Positions 7,640-15,766 are shown, counted from the stretch's first letter. The stretch: DNA of 64,000 nucleotides from Corallococcus caeni (GCF_036245865.1 NZ_BTTW01000007.1:186001-250000), one strand, 5' to 3'. Notes: generated from the letters alone by a model not told the origin. A program made the numbers and translations.

Positions 7640-9385
7640 ATGCCGTTCACGCCTGTTCGTAATACCTATCCCATCCAATACACCTGGACCAACGGCGCCG
7701 TCGCCGCGGTGAACAACCGCATCGCGGCGGTCAATGCCGTCGCCACGGGAGGAGGCGGTGCGGCCACCCAGCTCTCCGCGAAGGACTGGGCCATCGCCAT
7801 CGACCCACGTGAGTCCGCCGTGGGGGCTCCCCCGCGGCCTTTCGGCGTCGACGCGCGCGCCCGCTACAACACGCTGGGCGCCTGGGTGAACCGCGCGCCT
7901 GCGTCCGCCCAGGTCTTCGAGGAGCTGGCGGACAGCGTCCGTCTGGCGGAGAGCGCGGACAGCCTGTTGCCCACCGCGACGCCCGCGGCACGGCTGGCCC
8001 ACATGCCGGATGGCACCGCGAGCGCGATCGCGATCAACAGCGACATGACCGGCGACCTGTGCTGGCTCATCGTCGCCATGAAGCTCCATCCCGACCTCGC
8101 GGTGGCGATTCGCATCGGGCCGACCGAGAAGCATCTGCGGGTCTGCTCCGCCATGATTGAGCAGCTGGTCGCGGCACGCCTGGGCCGGCGGACCATCCTC
8201 ATCACCGGACCCACGCCGGCCCACGGCGCCCCGGTTCCGGGCTGGGCGACGGGCTCCAAGGCGACGCACTGGCATCCTGTCCACATCGCGCGCGCGAGCC
8301 TGCCGGTGGGGACGAATGTCGAAAGCTGCTTGAGCACCTCACGCCGGGTCTTCGAGGCGGCGGTGGAGCAGGCCATGGAGGAGCAGCGCTCCATCGCGGA
8401 CGTCGCCTGTGAGTTGTATGCGCAGACGTTGACGGAACGCCTGATGGTCACGGAGAAGAATGCCATTGATGCCGCGATCCAGGCATTGACCCAGCCTCCT
8501 GGCTGCTTGAGCACCGCCGCCGGGTACATCCTGGTGGCCAACCGCGTCGAGGATTACAACTACCAGCACAACACCACCCCGGCCCGTCTCGCTGCTGTCA
8601 CCGGAGCCCGTGGAGCTCGAAGGGTGGTGACCTTCGGGCGCCCGCCGGGGGGCGGTGGAGGCAATCACATCGACCTCTATGCGAATCATGCCCGCACCGA
8701 GGCACAGCGCGCCTATTTCTGGGCCCGCCTCAAGGCGCGGATGCGGCAGCTGGGGCGCGACGTCGTGATTGTCGGGGGTCGGAGTGGGACCTTCGATATC
8801 GCCTACCACTCGGGGGAGGAGCCCACCGGCGGAGGGTTGTGTTGGGACATCGCCGAGGCGGCACACCGTGATCCCGAAGTCGATCGGCTCCAGCAACAAG
8901 CGGGCCCCTGCTGTAACAGCGGCCTGAGCCTCGCCAGCCTGGCGGCCGTCGCGTCGCACCCGCGCAACGGCGGCGGCGAGGCAGGAGATATCGCCGCGAG
9001 GATGACCGGTCTGCTCTCCGCCGGCCCGGCGGCGGTCCGCAATCCCATCCTTCCCGCCGGCCCGGCGACCACGGTTCCAGGTGCCGAGAGCCAGGCGATG
9101 CGCAACGCGGAGGTGGGCCGCGCCATCTTTCAAGCCAACACCGCGGGACACATGGTCTCCGCCCAGCTGGGAGCGACGCTGAACCTGTCCGAGCAGATTG
9201 TCAGCGACCTGTGCTGCAAGGAGGCCAACAGGGTCCGTCCGGCGCTGCCGGGGGTGGCCCTGCCCAACCCCGCGGCGGCTCCGAAGCCCAGTCCCCACCC
9301 CTACCTGTTCCAGTGCCCGTACTGTGGCGACACACAGCAACAGAAGGCCAAGTACAAGCGCCACCGGTTCTGGAACCGGCATTGA
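7640..9385 (+). CDS. Unrecognised 581-aa protein with C-terminal zinc-ribbon-like tail
   Basis: No family was recognised. The ATG (MPFTPVRNTYPIQ) has a GGAGG site 4 nt upstream; earlier in-frame TTG/ATG options add only Arg-rich sequence. The body alternates alpha/beta segments ('DLCWLIVAMKLHPDLAVAI', 'GRRTILITGPTP', 'GRDVVIVGGRSGTFDIAYH') that look enzyme-like. It is unusually rich in Cys and His, and the last ~30 residues contain a CPYCGD knuckle followed by basic residues (KYKRHRFWNRH), like half of a zinc ribbon or a basic targeting tail. 'PRPFGVDARARYNTLG' is another distinctive stretch. It diverges from the equally unrecognised 415-aa gene; both are probably one functional unit. Confidence 0.75.
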   Translation: MPFTPVRNTYPIQYTWTNGAVAAVNNRIAAVNAVATGGGGAATQLSAKDWAIAIDPRESAVGAPPRPFGVDARARYNTLGAWVNRAPASAQVFEELADSVRLAESADSLLPTATPAARLAHMPDGTASAIAINSDMTGDLCWLIVAMKLHPDLAVAIRIGPTEKHLRVCSAMIEQLVAARLGRRTILITGPTPAHGAPVPGWATGSKATHWHPVHIARASLPVGTNVESCLSTSRRVFEAAVEQAMEEQRSIADVACELYAQTLTERLMVTEKNAIDAAIQALTQPPGCLSTAAGYILVANRVEDYNYQHNTTPARLAAVTGARGARRVVTFGRPPGGGGGNHIDLYANHARTEAQRAYFWARLKARMRQLGRDVVIVGGRSGTFDIAYHSGEEPTGGGLCWDIAEAAHRDPEVDRLQQQAGPCCNSGLSLASLAAVASHPRNGGGEAGDIAARMTGLLSAGPAAVRNPILPAGPATTVPGAESQAMRNAEVGRAIFQANTAGHMVSAQLGATLNLSEQIVSDLCCKEANRVRPALPGVALPNPAAAPKPSPHPYLFQCPYCGDTQQQKAKYKRHRFWNRH

Positions 9386-9407
9386 ACGGACCCCCGACGA
9401 CGACGCT

Positions 9408-9436
9408 CCCGTGGCGGAGCAAGGCTGCTCCACGGG
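9408..9436 (+). terminator. Terminator-like hairpin after the 581-aa gene
   Basis: Nested complementary arms (cccgtg/cacggg around ggagca-aggc-tgctc) occur 23 bp after the stop codon. There is no T-run, so factor-independent termination is uncertain. Confidence 0.4.
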
Positions 9437-9569
9437 CGGTGCCGGGACTGATCACCTACAGCAACATCTTGCGTGGATTCCCCGGCGCCTGGGACATGGC
9501 CCGCTGGGGAGGTGGTTTGCGCTCGCGTCACCCACCTCGTTAGGGTGAGCTTGGCCAAGCCCACTCGCT

Positions 9570-9707
9570 GCAGGCGCCGAGTACACGCTCACCTTGAAGC
9601 AGGACGGCACCGTCTGGGCCTGGGTCTCGAATAACTACAGCCAGCTCGGCGACGGGACCGTCACGAACCGCACCACGCCCGTGCAGGTGTCCGGCCTGAG
9701 CCTCTGA
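9570..9707 (+). pseudogene. Remnant of an RCC1-repeat protein (last ~45 codons only)
   Basis: In this frame the sequence reads YTLTLKQDGTVWAW, then SQLGDGTVTNRTTPVQVSGL and a stop. This is the unmistakable end of an RCC1 (regulator of chromosome condensation) beta-propeller blade of the kind repeated in large myxobacterial surface lipoproteins. There is no start codon and the frame is closed by a TGA about 20 bp upstream, so everything before the last blade has been deleted. The gene's probable original hairpin remains just downstream. It marks a deletion scar between the 581-aa gene and the hydrolase gene. Confidence 0.8.
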
Positions 9708-9714
9708 CGAGGCG

Positions 9715-9743
9715 CTGGGCGCCTGCGTTTGGCAGGCGCCCAG
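9715..9743 (+). terminator. Hairpin following the RCC1 remnant
   Basis: A perfect 12-bp stem (9715-9726 with 9732-9743) with a GTTTG loop starts 8 bp after the remnant's stop. It lacks a T-run. It is probably the surviving 3' terminator structure of the lost RCC1 gene. Confidence 0.55.
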
Positions 9744-9882
9744 TACGTCGCAGACGTCTGCGTTCAATCGGTGCGGATCCGCGAGAGCATGGGTGACCTC
9801 TTGATCGCCGAGGACGATGGCTGCGAGCTGTTACCCATGGGCTTCCCTGGTGGTCTCCGCATTCCTGTACTTGAGTCAGTCC

Positions 9883-10872
9883 ATGCGAAAACTCCTCCTC
9901 CTCTGCTTGCCGCTGTTCGCCTGTGTGACGACGAAGTCCGTCCCGGTCCCGGCTTCTGCCGACTCCAGCGCGTTGCATCAGGCGAAGCGGGTGAAGGTGG
10001 CCGAGGGGGTCGAGCTCGAGCTGCTCGACTTCGGAGGCCAGGGACCCGCGCTCGTCTTCCTGTCGGGCCTGGGCAACACGGGCCACGTGTTCGACACCTT
10101 CGCGCCGGAGTTCACCGCGGCCCATCACGTCTACGCCGTCACCCGCCGGGGGTTTGGCTCGTCGAGTTGGCCCGAGCAGGGCTACGACACCGCCACCCTG
10201 GGCGAGGACGTCGTCCGGGTGCTGGAGGGGCTGGGAATCGCGAAGGCGTCATTCGTGGGCCACTCCGCCGCCGGGCCAGAGCTCACCTGGGTGGCAACCC
10301 ATCACCCGGAGCGCGTGGAGAAGGTGGTCTACCTGGACGTGAGGACCAACGGTGACCTGCTGGCGGAGCTCCTTTCGGTCCTGCCCATGCCTCCTCCGAG
10401 CGAGCCCGCTCCCGAGGGCGTGGCCTCACGCGCCGCGCTCGCCGCCGCGCTCGCGCGTGACGTCGGCGGAGCGTTCCCCGCGCACGAGATCGACGAGACG
10501 AACGAGTTCGATCCGAAGACCGGGCACTACCTGCGCGGCCGCAAGTGGCCGCACGCGGAGGAGCGGGTGATGAAGGGTTTCTCGAAGGTAGACTTCGCGG
10601 CCGTGACGGCGGCCGTGCTCTTCCTCTACGTGGATCAGCCTCGGTCCGGGCGGGCGGAGGACCTCCCAGGCTTCTCCCAAATGGACCTTCCCGTGCAGGA
10701 GAAGTTGAGGACCCTGAGCGCCAGGGCGCTCCAGCGGGACGCCGAAATGCTGAGCGTGATGAGCATGCCGAACTGGAAGGGCATCAAGCTCGAGCACGCG
10801 CGGCACTACGTCTGGCTCACCAACCATGAGGAGGTGCTGCGCGAGATGAAGACCTTCCTCGAGACATTTTGA
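9883..10872 (+). CDS. Alpha/beta hydrolase, predicted lipoprotein
   Basis: The 329-residue protein begins with a type II signal peptide (MRKLLLLCLPLFAC; lipobox LFAC, Cys14), so it is probably anchored to a membrane facing the periplasm. The hydrolase fold follows: 'GPALVFLSGLGNTGHVFD' (oxyanion region), nucleophile elbow GHSAAG with Ser128, and a likely catalytic His in 'LEHARHYVW' (about residue 308). The acid residue is not certain. The start was chosen for the signal peptide; an upstream ATG in frame adds 22 unrelated residues. The substrate is unknown; esterase, peptidase or epoxide-hydrolase-like activity are all possible. It is a single gene flanked by remnants. Confidence 0.82.
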   Translation: MRKLLLLCLPLFACVTTKSVPVPASADSSALHQAKRVKVAEGVELELLDFGGQGPALVFLSGLGNTGHVFDTFAPEFTAAHHVYAVTRRGFGSSSWPEQGYDTATLGEDVVRVLEGLGIAKASFVGHSAAGPELTWVATHHPERVEKVVYLDVRTNGDLLAELLSVLPMPPPSEPAPEGVASRAALAAALARDVGGAFPAHEIDETNEFDPKTGHYLRGRKWPHAEERVMKGFSKVDFAAVTAAVLFLYVDQPRSGRAEDLPGFSQMDLPVQEKLRTLSARALQRDAEMLSVMSMPNWKGIKLEHARHYVWLTNHEEVLREMKTFLETF

Positions 10873-10910
10873 AAGGGCGGCGAAGGCGCGCTGGATGAGC
10901 GCATCTCCTT

Positions 10911-10930
10911 CGCCCCGTCCAGACGGGGCG
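10911..10930. terminator. Short GC hairpin after the hydrolase gene
   Basis: An 8-9-bp perfect stem (cgccccgt/acggggcg, loop ccag) lies ~40 bp after the stop; no T-run follows. It is a possible terminator or processing structure. The rest of the 240-bp gap is AT-richer than its surroundings and shows no gene. Confidence 0.35.
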
Positions 10931-11064
10931 CGGCGAGCTGTTACGTTAACTTGGGCTGCACCGTCGGAGGCCACCGCAGAACCACGGGGCGCACTTTCTC
11001 GGGCGGATTATCCGGTTGGTTTGCATAATCCCCATTATGCGCCCCAGGTAAAAACAAGTACTTA

Positions 11065-11093
11065 GGGGCGTCCATGGGTTATCTGGACGCCCC
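11065..11093 (-). terminator. Terminator of the minus-strand lipoprotein gene
   Basis: On the minus strand a 10-bp stem (11084-11093 with 11065-11074, 9-nt loop) is followed by a T-rich stretch ending in ttgttttta. It lies 18 bp beyond the stop of the gene at 11111-11662. Confidence 0.7.
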
Positions 11094-11110
11094 CTCTTGA
11101 AAGACCCAAA

Positions 11111-11662
11111 TCAGTAACAGATCCCTGCATCCGTTTCGTAATCATAGGCCCAGAAGTCTTGCGAGACTGTTGTTGTGACCGGACATCCAGGCCGCGAAGC
11201 AGTAACCGTCAGCGTGAACCAGCCCACCCCCGTCGCAGCTACCCAGTTAGTGGGGTCCGTATACGTCGAGATCAGGTCAGCGGAGTAGGCAGACCAGGTG
11301 TACGTGACTCCGCTCTCTCTTCCTGCGACCAGATAACGCCCATACGGCCAATGCGCTGGATAGCAGGCAGGAATCGTTTGGAGTATGCCCGTCATCTTGG
11401 GGGCGCAGCTACTCCCGCCCCCATTACATTGTGTTGTCACTCCGTCACAGGTAACGCTGCTCGTTGTCGAAGAGCAATTGCCGGCAGCACTGGAGCACGA
11501 AAGCTTCAGACCATTATCGCAGTCCAGATTCACGACACAGGCACCCATTGAATGGATGTCTCTGTCGTTAGAGGGAGGCACTACGCCATCAGAGGCATTC
11601 GCTCCCTCCCCACATGAAGCAAGAAGGATCAGCGCTGCAATGAGCAAAGGACGAGCAGGCAC
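11111..11662 (-). CDS. Small Cys-rich secreted lipoprotein, hypothetical
   Basis: The product is ~183 residues with a type II signal peptide (PARPLLIAALILLASC; lipobox LASC). The GTG start was chosen because GGAG lies 7 nt upstream and it places the hydrophobic core immediately after a short basic n-region; an ATG 11 codons earlier (MWTGFQCLEH) is also possible. The mature part has many Cys residues ('MGACVVNLDCDNGLKLSC', 'CDGVTTQCNGGGSSC') suggesting disulfides, and an Ig-like beta segment ('GVTYTWSAYS', 'GWFTLTVTASRPGCP'). Codon use is visibly less GC-biased than in neighbours, suggesting acquired DNA. No family was recognised. Confidence 0.68.
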   Translation of the reverse strand: MPARPLLIAALILLASCGEGANASDGVVPPSNDRDIHSMGACVVNLDCDNGLKLSCSSAAGNCSSTTSSVTCDGVTTQCNGGGSSCAPKMTGILQTIPACYPAHWPYGRYLVAGRESGVTYTWSAYSADLISTYTDPTNWVAATGVGWFTLTVTASRPGCPVTTTVSQDFWAYDYETDAGICY

Positions 11663-11809
11663 AATGTGCTCCAAGCATTGAAATCCGGTCCACATCCCGG
11701 TTCGCGCATTATCCCCGCTTCAGATGGATGGTGGAAGCGGAGAGGAAGTGGTGGGGTGAGTCGGGGGCCGGCGCAGCACACCGGGCACGCGGGTACGTAG
11801 AATAGTCCA

Positions 11810-12076
11810 TCAGTTGTTATCCGGACGCTGAAGAGCTGCCTCAAGCTCGTTGCAGCAAGCAAGCGCCCGTTCAAGCTGCATTTTGACTTCCATTTGCGGA
11901 AGTCGCATGCCGCGCCTGGCACCGCGGAGGTACTCATTCGCCGCTGCGCCGTGCCGGGCAATGGCCGTTTGACGGTGTTGGAGCTGAGGCGTCAGCCGTT
12001 CCGCTGCGAGCTGGGGCTTGAGAGCCGCGAGCCGAGCAGCCAGATCGTTCAGGAGTACGTCAGGAGTCCGTGGCAT
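11810..12076 (-). CDS. Small helical protein, possible prophage gene
   Basis: The product is 88 residues, rich in Ala/Leu/Arg/Gln, predicted helical or coiled-coil (LAARLAALKPQLAAERLTPQ). Its start overlaps the end of the preceding small gene by 17 bp, and no clear ribosome site is visible. The compact overlapping arrangement with two more small genes resembles phage early or accessory genes; no homologue is recognised. It could be a chance frame. Confidence 0.4.
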   Translation of the reverse strand: MPRTPDVLLNDLAARLAALKPQLAAERLTPQLQHRQTAIARHGAAANEYLRGARRGMRLPQMEVKMQLERALACCNELEAALQRPDNN

Positions 12077-12164
12077 TGCGGACGGACAGCGCTGCGCGCT
12101 CTGCGGCATCAACGGCCAGGCCCTCCTCCTCGCGGCGCTTCACGCGCTCCGTGCGAGTGGTCAT
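12060..12164 (-). CDS. Very small basic/acidic peptide gene, possible prophage gene
   Basis: A 34-residue charged peptide (MTTRTERVKRREEEGLAVD...). Its ATG overlaps the stop of the gene upstream (ATGA), and GGAG lies 6 nt before it. That coupling is the only evidence of expression, and the peptide is too short to classify. Confidence 0.35.
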   Translation of the reverse strand: MTTRTERVKRREEEGLAVDAAERAALSVRNATDS

Positions 12165-12382
12165 GGGCTGCTCCGCGGGTCTCGGACGAATGTGTAGCGC
12201 TGCGGCCCGTCTGAGGGAGAGGCAGCGCCGGAGTTCACCCGGCGAACAGGCTTCGTCCGCTCTGACTCGCAGCCACGCATCCACACGAAGTGGGCGTCGA
12301 AGCGGATGACCTCGCTTTCACGACGCCCCTTCCGCCAGATCTGGCCTGCAGCAAGAACGGGGCGGACATCAGTCTCGTTCAT
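12161..12382 (-). CDS. Small hypothetical protein, phage-like
   Basis: The product is 73 residues (MNETDVRPVLAAGQIWRKG...). 'AGQIWRKGRRESEVIRFD' followed by 'VWMRGCE' is the kind of short SH3-like/RNA-binding beta sequence often found in phage accessory proteins, but this is an impression, not an identification. It is first of three overlapping minus-strand small genes. No ribosome site is evident before the ATG. Nearby truncated genes on both sides suggest a decayed mobile element. Confidence 0.45.
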   Translation of the reverse strand: MNETDVRPVLAAGQIWRKGRRESEVIRFDAHFVWMRGCESERTKPVRRVNSGAASPSDGPQRYTFVRDPRSSP

Positions 12383-12427
12383 TTGGTAACTCAGTCACGC
12401 CCAGGGAGCCAGGAGGGCGCCTGGCAG

Positions 12428-12640
12428 CTATGAAGCCCAGTCGTTCGGCAAGCGCGGCCACCTCAACAGCGCACCCTCCGGAAGAGTGAGCCTTCCCTGT
12501 GCCGGCACCCCCGCGAGGCCGATGAAGAAGAGGACCGGCGCATCGCTGCTAAACGACCATTCATAGCGGCCGTGTGATTCCTGCCCTCCATCAAGGGCGA
12601 GCACAAGCTGTGAGCCCGCGTGGATAGGACGCCCGGCCAA
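12428..12640 (-). pseudogene. 3' fragment of an unrecognised gene
   Basis: About 70 codons ending in TAG read like the C-terminal end of a real protein (LVLALDGGQESHGRYEW, PVLFFIGLAGVPAQG, LLRWPRLPNDW), with balanced composition and hydrophobic strands. No start or ribosome site exists: the frame runs upstream into the antisense of the truncated repeat-protein gene on the plus strand. I interpret it as the tail of a gene whose front was lost at the same junction that truncated the plus-strand gene. Confidence 0.45.
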
Positions 12641-12642
12641 CG

Positions 12643-13572
12643 TGTGCGGATGACCACGGCGACTCGTCCGACACCGCGACCTTGCTGCCTGAGGCCGCCA
12701 GCATCCCGCTGAGGGGGACCCTGGAGCATGGCGCTGACCAGGACGTGTTCTCCTTCCTCGCCCGCGCGGGGCACGCGTACTCGCTGCGCTGTGACACCCC
12801 CGACTTCGGGCCTTGCCGTGACGCCCGCGTCCTCACACGGAGGAGCGAGGTCCTGCTCTTTCCCGTGGGCATTGCCTGGGACGCGTGGCTCCAGGTGCGC
12901 GTGGAAGCCAATGGCGAGTGGGGTGCGCATGCCCTGACGCTCCTGGACCTGGGGACGGACCACGGAACCGGCCCCCAGGACGCGGTGCACGTCCTGGGCG
13001 ACGTGGCGCTCACGGGCTATCTCACCGCCACCGGCGACGTGGACTTCTTTCGCTTCGACGCGGAGGCAGGGCACGTCTACAGCCTGGAGGCGGACGGAGC
13101 CTCCGTCGAGGCCGTCCGCAGCGAGGACCCGGGCTCCAGCCTCACCCGTAACGACACCGCCAGGGTGCACCACTTCATGGTGGACGCCGACAGCACGGTG
13201 CTGCTGCGCGTCTTCGGTCCCCTGGCGCAGTACCGCCTGGAGCTGCGGGAGGTGGGCGTGGACGACCACGCGGGCACTCCCGCGAACGCGACGGACCTGG
13301 GCGGCGCGCTGAGCGCCACGGGCGTGCTGAACGCCTCCACCGACGTGGACTGGTTCGCGCTGACGCTGGAGGCACGCCCCCATGCGTTGAGCCGCACGTC
13401 GCTCGACACGAAGTTCGACCTCTTCGAGGCCGACGGCGTGACGCCCGTCCCCTGGGATGCCGCGTCCGGCGCCTGGGTGCCTCGCGCCGCGGGACGCCAC
13501 CTGCTGCGGGCCGACATGTTCGGACGCTTCCAGGGCCCGGATGTCTATCGCGTTGAACTCCTTCCCCGCTGA
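12643..13572 (+). pseudogene. 5'-truncated pre-peptidase-like repeat lipoprotein
   Basis: The frame encodes about three ~100-residue repeats, each starting with a (D)DH-G..A motif (CADDHGDSSDTA, TDHGTGPQDAV, DDHAGTPANAT) followed by '..G.L..G.DVDWFAF.LEAG..Y' strands, which resembles pre-peptidase C-terminal (PPC) domains. The frame is closed by TAG at 12625 and the first repeat begins abruptly inside its opening motif. There is no plausible start codon, signal peptide or ribosome site, so the 5' end is missing. The next gene is a complete small lipoprotein with one copy of the same repeat ('ADGVTPVP' occurs in both). Either a pseudogene or silent sequence donor. Confidence 0.7.
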
Positions 13573-13584
13573 AGCCCCACGACC

Positions 13585-14046
13585 ATGCGTGCCTTCTTCT
13601 CCTTCCTCCTGGCCACCGCCTTGCTGTCCGGCTGCGGCACTGACGAAATCACCCCTCCCGCCACCGGACCCTCCCAGGACGAGGTGAACCGCGTGTGCGC
13701 CGGTGTGCACTGCACCGCGGGCTACTGCACGAGCGAAGGCGGAGTGGCGGCGTGTCGCCCCGCGTCAATGCTCTACGCCGAGGGGTGGATCGACACGTCG
13801 TATGACGAGGACTGGTTCGCCTTCGACCTGGAGGCGCGCGCGTACGAGGTGCGCGGCCCCCCGCTGGGGAACGGCTCGCCGGTGTGCGTGCTGTTGGAGG
13901 CGGATGGCGTGACGCCCGTCCCGACGCAGGCCGTCTCCGGCGACGTGCGGCCGAACGCACCGGGCAGGTACTTCCTGCGTGTGGGCCATTCCGTCATTCC
14001 GGCCACGCCCGGGACCCCGTACCGCTGGGAACTGCACCCGCGCTGA
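13585..14046 (+). CDS. Lipoprotein with one pre-peptidase-like domain
   Basis: The product is 153 residues with a type II signal peptide (MRAFFSFLLATALLSGC; lipobox LSGC). A short Cys-bearing linker (CAGVHCTAGYC) leads to one beta-sandwich repeat ('TSYDEDWFAFDLEARAYEV', 'CVLLEADGVTPVP', 'APGRYFLRVGHS'). The repeat is paralogous to those of the truncated gene 12 bp upstream, so the two arose by duplication. Probably a surface or periplasmic protein of unknown role. Confidence 0.75.
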   Translation: MRAFFSFLLATALLSGCGTDEITPPATGPSQDEVNRVCAGVHCTAGYCTSEGGVAACRPASMLYAEGWIDTSYDEDWFAFDLEARAYEVRGPPLGNGSPVCVLLEADGVTPVPTQAVSGDVRPNAPGRYFLRVGHSVIPATPGTPYRWELHPR

Positions 14047-14120
14047 CGGCTGCTGACCCAGGGAACGCTCGTGGGCGTCCCGCCTGCGTCCCTGGCCACG
14101 CTATTGGGGGCGCTGAGGGT

Positions 14121-14885
14121 TCAGGGGACGGCTGGCCGGGCGGGTGGCACGCACGTCCCGAGGGAGTAGGGGCGGCTGCGCGCGCACCAGTCCGGCCGTC
14201 CCGCGGCGGTCCAGGAGAGGACGAGGTCGGAGGCATCACCTCCCGGGATGTCCCCGGGCCAGGTCTCCACGCGTTGGAGACCCGGGTCAGCGCTCCAGCG
14301 GTACAGCTCGATGGGCGGCCCGTCGTGGGTGTTCGCGAGCACGAGCGCCACCGTGTGCTCGGGGCCGCAGAGGACCCGGGCCACGTGGCGCGGGCCCCGG
14401 TAGAGGGAGGCGCGGTGGACCTCCGTGCCGTGTTCAAGCCACACGTGCTCCAGATGGGAGCCCCAGCTCTCCCCGGTGGGGCCGGAGTCCTTCACGCTTG
14501 CGGAGAGGACGAGCTCCGCGTCGCCGCACCACGCCTCGACGGTGCTTTGGGTGGGCAGCGTCGCGCGGACCGCTCCGGAGCGCGTGTCGATGAGCAGGCT
14601 GTCCCCCTGCCGCAGGTTCACGAGGGCCAGCTCCTCGTGAGGGCTCGCCGAAGTGAAATAGACACCCTCGATGCGCCGGGAGCCCGCCGTCATCACGGAG
14701 TCCACCCGGCAGGAGGTGTTCTCCCAGTCCAGCCACTGGCAGGTCCTCACGTGCCTGACGACGGCGGAGCCCACGGCTTCGGTGCTATCGGACTCCACGC
14801 GCCGGCCACACGCCGTCGCGAGCAGCAGGCCGGAGAGGAGGGCGGCGCGGCGCGGGAGGGGCTTGTCACGCGGAGGAGCAATCAT
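14121..14885 (-). CDS. Hypothetical lipoprotein, possible WD/propeller-like repeats
   Basis: The 254-residue protein has a Lys/Arg-containing n-region and type II signal (RAALLSGLLLATAC). The mature part alternates short beta strands ('LALVNLRQGDSLLIDTRSGAVRAT', 'HTVALVLANTHDGPPIELYRW') like a small beta-propeller, with scattered Cys (CQWLDWENTSC). No family is recognised. The start of translation lies 39 bp downstream of the truncated DUF488 gene's stop on the same strand, so they may share a transcript. Confidence 0.7.
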   Translation of the reverse strand: MIAPPRDKPLPRRAALLSGLLLATACGRRVESDSTEAVGSAVVRHVRTCQWLDWENTSCRVDSVMTAGSRRIEGVYFTSASPHEELALVNLRQGDSLLIDTRSGAVRATLPTQSTVEAWCGDAELVLSASVKDSGPTGESWGSHLEHVWLEHGTEVHRASLYRGPRHVARVLCGPEHTVALVLANTHDGPPIELYRWSADPGLQRVETWPGDIPGGDASDLVLSWTAAGRPDWCARSRPYSLGTCVPPARPAVP

Positions 14886-14924
14886 CCGGAGGAGTCTACG
14901 GCGGAGGCCGGGGCGAACGACAGC

Positions 14925-15278
14925 TCACAGCGCCTCCAGCCCCTGCGCGAAGTCCTCCGTCAGCATGTCATCCGCGTAGCCGCGAAAGCTCAGGTTGCGC
15001 CAGGCCGCGTTGGGCGAGTCCTTGCGCGCACGCCGCAGCCCGCCGAGCGCTGGCAGGTGCAGGTGCACAACGCCCACCTGGGCCAGCGTCCTCCCCAGCA
15101 CGTCCACGTTGAACCGCGGGTTCGTGCGGGAGCGCGGCACCGTGCGGATGTCCACCAGTGTCCGCACGCCGTTCGCCCACAGCATCTCCACCAGCTCCTC
15201 GAGGGTGCGCGTGGAGTGGCCCAGCGCGAACACCTGGACGCCGCCCCATCCTCGCGCTCGCCTCGGCATTCCCATCAT
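14925..15278 (-). pseudogene. DUF488-family gene, C-terminally truncated
   Basis: The 117-codon frame contains the hallmark DUF488 sequence: FALGHSTRTLEELVEML, VRTLVDIRTVPRS, NPRFN and FRGYADDMLTEDF. Full-length members continue for ~40-60 residues to a conserved Cys/Arg-rich end (CAEAxPWRCHR type), which is missing: the frame stops right after 'FAQGLEAL'. The following bases in other frames do not restore it. The protein is therefore probably non-functional or altered. Full-length DUF488 proteins are uncharacterised; some lie beside nucleic-acid or stress genes. Confidence 0.7.
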
Positions 15279-15382
15279 CGGCCCTCTCCAATGTTGGACG
15301 TGGGCCCGCGCCTGACAAGGCGTATGCGCGCGGTAGGGACGACAGGCACAGGCGCCAAAATCCCATGTGGTAGCGTTCGGCC

Positions 15383-15730
15383 ATGCTGGTGCTCCTCGTC
15401 GTTGCCGTGGTCGTCGTTACGCTCGCTGTCGGACTGGTGGCCCTGCTTCGGTGGACGGTAGGGGCTGACGTACGGCGCGCGAAGGTGCTCGCACAGGGTG
15501 AGGCAGGGACGGCGCGCATCCTCGGCTGGGAGCCGAACGGAGGGGGCCACGGAGGCAACGACATCATCCGCTTCGCGCTCACCGTTCGCCTGCCTTCCGA
15601 GGCCGCTGAGTTCCAGGCCACGGCGGACCGCCTCGTACGGCCCATGGAGGTGCCGCTCTTTCAAGCGGGGATGCAGCGACCGGTGCGCGTTCTCCGGGAG
15701 GGCGAGCGCCTGCTGGTGGAGCTGGAGTAA
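15383..15730 (+). CDS. Small single-TM membrane protein, hypothetical
   Basis: The 115-residue protein starts with one hydrophobic helix (residues 2-23) and continues with a ~90-residue soluble beta-rich domain ('GEAGTARILGWEPNGGGHGGND', 'VRLPSEAAEFQATADRLV', 'MQRPVRVLREGERLLVELE'). The layout resembles DUF3592-like membrane proteins in general, not confidently. It is divergent from the DUF488 remnant and convergent with the helicase gene. Confidence 0.6.
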   Translation: MLVLLVVAVVVVTLAVGLVALLRWTVGADVRRAKVLAQGEAGTARILGWEPNGGGHGGNDIIRFALTVRLPSEAAEFQATADRLVRPMEVPLFQAGMQRPVRVLREGERLLVELE

Positions 15731-15766
15731 CGCGGGCGCTCGTCGCGGGCGCACCGCCACTCGCTC

